DNA of 64,000 nucleotides from Diphasiastrum complanatum. Taxonomy: Eukaryota; Streptophyta; Lycopodiopsida; Lycopodiales; Lycopodiaceae. The DNA is taken from assembly GCA_029204225.1 (NCBI GenBank), contig CM055109.1:38849890-38913889 (forward strand), in the 5' to 3' direction. Below are positions 60,498 to 64,000 of this stretch, one piece after another (within the stretch, counting starts at the first letter, position 1; each line of letters begins with the position of its first letter). The translations under genes and the position numbers were made by a program. Below the pieces are notes generated by a model. It searched no databases. It was not told where the DNA came from and saw only the letters and a program-made list of their open reading frames with translations.

Positions 60498-60510
60498 TGG
60501 TATCAGAGCT
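60498..60510 (+). other. Primer-binding site (initiator tRNA-Met)
   Basis: TGGTATCAGAGCT, one base from the standard site at the last position, right after the LTR. Confidence 0.85.
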
Positions 60511-61632
60511 AGTTGGTTGTTGTTTTGAGTAAGATTTCCATTTATGGTGATATTTGGATGTTTGATCAAGTTCTAGCATGATTATGCATTTCACTGTTGA
60601 TTAAATCTTACTAACCTTTGTTTTGTGAGTTGAACTTGTGGATCAAAAGCATATTTCAGGTCTATTGAAGATCAGATTTTGGATCAAACACCTGATCATT
60701 TGTTGATTGTGAGGCTTGTGCATATTCAATAGTGACAATGTTCTGTTCAATCTATTGTTGACAATCTCCATTTCTGTGGATAAACACTCTCTTTTGTGGA
60801 TGAACACTCTTCTTAAGTGGATGAACCTTCTCCTTAAGTGGATGACAAATACTCTTTGAGTGATTTTGTATTGCTCCAAAAGGCTGAGCAAAGCTCCCAC
60901 TTGGATGAAAGATCCCTTTTTGGGTGAACAGATTGTGAGCAATCTTTTGCATAAATTTTGGTGTACTTTGTTGAGCATGTAAGTAACTCTCCTTATGTAA
61001 TTTGATTGGAGCATTTGCTGGAAGGTTTTAACCATTATGCAAATGTGTTTTTAGGTTCTTATCAGGTTGAGGAACATTATCATGTGAAGTGATCTTAGAT
61101 CTACATCTAAACATCGAGATTTGACAAGCTAGTGAAGCTAGTCTTGTGATTCACTAAGAGTGCTCTTTCATTCACCTCTAAAGCTTGTAGTTATCACTTT
61201 TTGGAGTTTATAAGATTTTAGAAGTGTGGTTTAGATGTGGTTTTATAGGTTGAATCAATATCTTAGTGTGTTGATCATATGTTGATTAAGTTTATTCAAT
61301 TCTAGGTATTCTTGGCAGCCTAGTCTTGTGTATTTTCTAGGAATGCAAGCAACTCTTCACACCATAACTTGATTTGGTCACTTGCTGAAAAGTTTGAGAG
61401 CTTAAGCAAGAGTGTTTTCAGGTCAGTTTGAGTTTGTAATCCATTCTTAGTGTGTGAAAAGTGTTGCATGTGTTTCAATCTTCCTCTCTATGATTAGAAA
61501 CTAGCCAGGTTCAAAATAGAAGTGTTTTAGGGTCCTAGATAATCTGAGATCTCCTTATCCATCATTTGTTGAGAGAAAAGTGATGCTAGGTACATTAGGA
61601 CAGAGCCTAAAAGTTAAAGAATCATCATATTC
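60511..61632 (+). other. Leader of the gag-only copia element
   Basis: Non-coding. About 60770-60845 holds four ~22-bp tandem units around GTGGATGAAC(A/C)(C/T)TCTTCTT. A ~90-bp block at about 60970-61065 reappears, diverged, at about 61345-61425 (TGCAAGCAACTCT...TTTTTAGGT/TTTTCAGGT). Confidence 0.55.
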
Positions 61633-62913
61633 ATGGCTTCCAATGGTGGGATCATGTTAGAAACTAATGATAGGTTGAGTTCATCAAACTACTCTACTTG
61701 GAAAGTGAGGATGGAGTCCTTACTTGAGTTTGGACATAGTTGCAGGAACTAAAGAGAGACCACCCACAGTTCAAGAGCAACAAAGGTTTGATAAGAAGGC
61801 TAAAAGGGCTCTTCATATCATTAAAATGGATGTTACCAATGAACTTCTCTTTGTAAAAGTCAAAGTGCAAGTGAGGCATGGAATGCCTTGAAGAAGCTCT
61901 TTGAATCACAGTCCACATCTAGGAGGGTATTGACCCTAAGGAAGCAAATATTTTCTAGTAGGCAAAAAGAGGGTGAAAGTGCTCATGCATTTGTCTTGAG
62001 GGTTAAGTCCTTAAGTGATGATCTAGCATGCATTGATGAAAGCATAAAAGATGGTGAAATAGTCCAGGTTATGTTGAATTGTTTGCTAGATGAACATGCT
62101 AACCTTGTGCAAAGTTTTGCCATTCAAAGAGTCTTGCCAAGTGTGGTTGACTTGCATGAAATCCTATTGGCTGAAGAACATAGGTTGCAATCAAAGCTTG
62201 CATCCTTGCAAGGTGGAGGTGAAGAGGCTTTCTTCACAAAAGGCAAAGTCAAAGGCAAAGGGAAATGGTCCAAAGGTGGTAACTCTGATCATGATGATCA
62301 CTCTTCCTCCTCCTCTTCTACTTCTTTTAGAAAGAAAGATAAGTCAAAGTTCAAGTGCTTTTATTGTGGGATAAAAGGTCATTTTGCAAATGAATGTCAT
62401 AAGAAGCAAAGTAATGAAGGTAGCAAGCAAAACAACTTTTGTACTTCTAATGAGGATCTAGATTCTTGTGATTCTCTCATGATGTGTTCTTCAAGTCTAA
62501 TGTCAAGTGGAAGTGACAAGGATTCATGGTGGATAGATAGTGGATCTAGTTCACACATGACTAGTCACAAGGAGTTCTTTACTTCTTTGATCTCTTATGT
62601 TGGAACCAAGAAATTGGTTCACATGCCAAATGGTGGTGAGTGTATGATCAAAGGTATTGCCTCAATTCCTACTTATCTTTCTACTAATAGGAATGCAAGG
62701 CTTGATGGTGTTCTTTGCATTCCTTCACTTTCAAGGAATTTGCTAAGTGTTGGTCAAATGTTAAAAAAAAGGTACAAGACAAAGTTTGTTGGAGATGTTT
62801 GCTTCATTACTAAGGGAGATGTCTTGATTGGTAGGGGCAATAGACAAGGTAGACTTTACAAGCTTGATGCATTTGTTATGTCCAACAAGATACGCAAAGT
62901 CTACAGAGCTTAA
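61633..62913 (+). pseudogene. Copia Gag-protease of the gag-only element
   Basis: Opens MASNGGIMLETNDRLSSSNY followed by STWKVRMESLLEF, the copia Gag start. A frameshifted stretch (about 61730-61885) is followed by an unbroken 341-codon frame (61888-62913): ESAHAFVLRVKSLSDDLA, VVDLHEILLAEEHRLQSKLA, a serine/aspartate-rich linker, zinc knuckle CFYCGIKGHFANEC (about 62356), protease SWWIDSGSSSHMTSHKEFF (D-S-G) and SRNLLSVGQML. It ends QGRLYKLDAFVMSNKI and a stop where pre-integrase would begin. Gag would form particles and protease would cleave it. The early frameshift probably inactivates this copy. Confidence 0.85.
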
Positions 62914-63681
62914 GTTATGCTAGATCTAGGTTGAGATCTAATGAGCTTCTTGGAGATAGTTATTGTTGTGCTAACTTGGCAACTTTTGGTGAATCTATGA
63001 TCAATGTTTTGGATCCATTGGATCTTGAAGATGGACTAGTGCTACCTACTAGTCAAATGGAGTCATGTGGTGCTAAATTAGTATCATGCTTGAACTCTTC
63101 TATTCATAGATTTCCAAGTCTCGCTAGTGTTGGCAAATTGGCAAATTGTTGACAATGTAGGATCAAGGGTTGTATGCAAATCTTGTGGAGATACTTCAAG
63201 TATTTTAAATTCAGGTTTTGCTCATTCAAATGCAGCAGAGAACACATCATTTTGGCATTCATTCACTCAAGGGCTTTCATGGAGATCTACAAAGGCAAGG
63301 TGGTGATGGAGGTTCATTCCTGGAGATACATGGTACATTCACTATGGGCATAGTGGAATGTGGAGGAGGCATGCAAACACTTGTTGGTTACTTTCACTTA
63401 CAACTTGTTTGTTACAGAGAATTCAAAGGTGGATACATGGAAGAATCCTTTCATTATGATTCTATGTTCTTTTACATGTATCTTGTTCACCATTATATGT
63501 AAAATTGATGTAAGAAATAGTGAAGCATCCTGTATGGACACTATTATCTATATCAATTATGTTGTACTTCATATTGTTCATATTAGAACACTTGATACGA
63601 GATCTATTATCATGAAGGAGATCATTCTTAGGTTGGATCAAAGTAGTGTTGTAAAACTAGCAAGTTAAGTTGAAGAGGGAG
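62914..63681 (+). other. 3' non-coding tail of the gag-only element, with polypurine tract
   Basis: Short open frames only (up to 102 codons). The first (62931-63152) reads like an eroded continuation of the polyprotein but has no known motif. The final GAAGAGGGAG (about 63672-63681) is the plus-strand primer tract. Confidence 0.5.
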
Positions 63682-64000
63682 TGTGAAAATTGTCAACATT
63701 TCCTAGGTATATATTTCATATTGAAGAAGTCTCAAACTTCAGGACCTTCGAAATGACACCAAAATCATGTTATTTGGACATATAGGCCAAAATTGGCTAT
63801 TTTAGGCTACTGGCGTTCTAAAATTGGGTCCTAACTTCTAGAGAGAGGAGAGAAAGTCACCTCTCTCACCTATATTAGGCTGAAATACGTGGAGAATAGG
63901 TTGGAGAAACTTATTGTATTGTTGAGAGAGATCAATAGATCATTGTCACAGTTTCTTCCTCCATTGAGAGCATTGCTTTGTGTATTGTCTTCAAGCTTTT
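63682..64000 (+). repeat. 3' LTR of the gag-only copia element (cut by window end)
   Basis: Matches 59835-60254 apart from a 90-bp deletion between TCCTAG (63706) and TATATATTTC (63708), plus about a dozen substitutions and a shortened GA tract. Confidence 0.85.

Larger units (their letters stand above)
59835..64000 (+). mobile_element. Copia-derived LTR element carrying only gag and protease (TR-GAG-like)
   Basis: 5' LTR 59835-60497, primer-binding site, 1.1-kb leader, one gag-protease gene, ~0.8 kb of non-coding tail, purine-rich GAAGAGGGAG, then the 3' LTR from 63682, which runs past the window end. The internal length is only ~3.2 kb, too short for integrase, RT and RNase H, and no such motif is present. 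Elements of this type depend on a full-length copia for reverse transcription and integration. A related copy lies at 55665-58315. Confidence 0.8.

Noticed and set aside
60643-61035. 130-codon minus-strand ORF in the leader of the gag-only element
   Set aside because: Its repetitive His-Leu-Arg content comes from the 22-bp tandem repeats of the leader.

Overview
The window is plant nuclear DNA: AT-rich, dominated by LTR retrotransposons whose primer-binding sites match plant initiator tRNA-Met (TGGTATCAGAGCC), plus a CACTA-type DNA transposon, a tRNA-derived SINE, long CT/CA/TA/GA microsatellites and one plant-type leucine-rich-repeat receptor-like kinase with a GT-AG intron. The repeat load suggests a large, repeat-rich vascular-plant genome. 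The species cannot be told from the sequence alone. I see no rRNA or tRNA gene, organelle gene, CRISPR array or bacterial feature.

Layout. 1-5390: a Ty1/copia gag scrap, then a putative ~0.9 kb LTR with a SINE inserted in its TATA region, a primer-binding site and about 4.3 kb of non-coding retroelement-like DNA. 5391-30017: a decayed Ty3/gypsy element of Tat/Athila type (putative 5' LTR, gag, broken pol, 3' LTR). Its 3' LTR is split by two later insertions, a 6528-bp CACTA-like transposon (16044-22571) and a 6397-bp chromodomain gypsy element (22919-29315). Both nested elements have exact ends and target-site duplications, and the 5' LTR supplies the uninterrupted version of both sites. 30018-33058: AT-rich DNA with no gene. 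33059-42370: a patchwork of broken copia fragments on both strands, with three LTR/primer-site junctions and one unrecognised 212-codon minus-strand ORF (37733-38371). 42371-46800: non-coding DNA holding a (TA)n array, a family of foldback repeats and a ~540-bp tandem duplication. 46800-49821: an internally deleted copia element. 50800-54743: the only convincing host gene, an SKM1-like receptor kinase of subfamily XI, with an upstream perfect hairpin and a (GT)n(GA)n 5' leader. 55665-64000: two related copia derivatives that carry only gag and protease; the second has both LTRs, the 3' one cut by the window edge.

How it fits together. The region is a nested retrotransposon island around one low-copy gene. 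Relative ages can be read from the nesting and from LTR divergence (by-eye counts): about 6-7% between the Tat/Athila-like LTRs, 7 differences in 358 bp between the chromovirus LTRs, roughly 4-5% between the LTRs of the terminal gag-only element. Essentially all transposon coding regions carry stops or frameshifts. The kinase gene is open throughout, but its kinase domain lacks the HRD and DFG catalytic motifs, so it is probably a signalling pseudokinase.
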